Shown one piece after another: positions 63,911 through 64,000 of a stretch of DNA of 64,000 nt (positions within the stretch are counted from its first letter, which is position 1; each line of letters opens with the position of its first letter). The notes under the pieces were generated by a model, which saw only the letters and a list, made by a program, of their open reading frames with translations, was not told the origin of the DNA and searched no databases. Position numbers and translations under genes: made by a program. The stretch comes from an uncultured Aquimarina sp. (GTDB lineage: Bacteria; Bacteroidota; Bacteroidia; Flavobacteriales; Flavobacteriaceae), in NCBI GenBank assembly GCA_947489685.1, contig CANLEM010000002.1:558001-622000 (forward strand), in the 5' to 3' direction.

Positions 63911-63943
63911 AATAACCCTTTTCAATGATTGAAAAGGGTTATT
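63911..63943 (+). terminator. terminator after the permease-peptidase gene
   Basis: AATAACCCTTTTCAA, loop TGA, TTGAAAAGGGTTATT: a 15-bp perfect stem followed by TATATT. The remaining 57 bases show no gene. Confidence 0.88.
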
Positions 63944-64000
63944 TATATTATAAAAGAAAGTTTATTTATGCTTCAAAAGGAACTATTGAAACATAAGATT

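Overview
The window is chromosomal, AT-rich DNA (roughly one third G+C by eye) from a member of the Bacteroidota, most likely a marine Flavobacteriaceae (something like Aquimarina, but the genus is a guess). The evidence is TonB-dependent receptors with carboxypeptidase-D-like N-termini, a type IX secretion (T9SS) sorting domain, Bacteroidota-only families (DUF3098, DUF3127, DUF4271, DUF4296, DUF4301), repeated TAnnTTTG-type promoter elements, and start codons mostly without Shine-Dalgarno sequences. Genes are packed tightly on both strands. I see no rRNA, tRNA, CRISPR array, insertion sequence or prophage. The only gene-free stretch over 300 bases (48936-49262) holds a riboswitch, its platform and a promoter.

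Layout. 1-4 kb: a truncated TonB receptor and a beta-helix lipoprotein. 4-6 kb: a MATE pump and a protein that is almost only a T9SS sorting domain. 6-9 kb: a LuxE-like acyl transferase, a membrane transglutaminase-like protein and a DUF350 protein in one operon. 9-10 kb: two tandem YHS-domain genes, each with its own terminator. 10-19 kb: tyrS, the DPM-synthase/pyrC/DUF4296 operon with a convergent SDR, DUF4271-hemD, pckA, DUF423. 19-27 kb: amino-acid genes (saccharopine dehydrogenase-like, Lrp/AsnC, ald), a zinc peptidase, a SemiSWEET, a 59-residue double-glycine peptide missed by usual length cutoffs, leuS and a ketopantoate reductase. 27-32 kb: envelope operon ftsX-lgt-hypothetical-DUF3098-uppP-truB-TonB-like. 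32-40 kb: small housekeeping genes (tag, upp, aat, DUF3127, flavin reductase, a histidine kinase, HIT, greA).

40-49 kb is a thiamine region. thiS-thiC-tenI/thiE2-thiD-thiE-thiG-thiH form one minus-strand operon behind a TPP riboswitch. Beside it, a TonB receptor behind a second TPP riboswitch probably imports thiamine, so synthesis and uptake share one signal. In both leaders I can trace downstream segments that compete with the aptamer's 5' arm and lead to hairpins at the start codon. 49-53 kb: a hybrid histidine kinase with an Hpt domain meets a sigma-54 response regulator tail to tail. 53-58 kb: a compact operon of PPTase, thiamine-binding-like protein, pnuC, ribosylnicotinamide kinase, DUF4301 and arfB. 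58-64 kb: ahcY, then an ABC ATPase with a permease fused to an M1 peptidase.

Most of the window is conserved flavobacterial core. The points I would look at first are the two TPP riboswitch platforms, the small GG-leader peptide, the terminator-like hairpin in the greA leader, DUF4301 as a possible nucleotidyltransferase, DUF3127 with an SSB-like tail, and the YHS duplication with compensated terminator stems.
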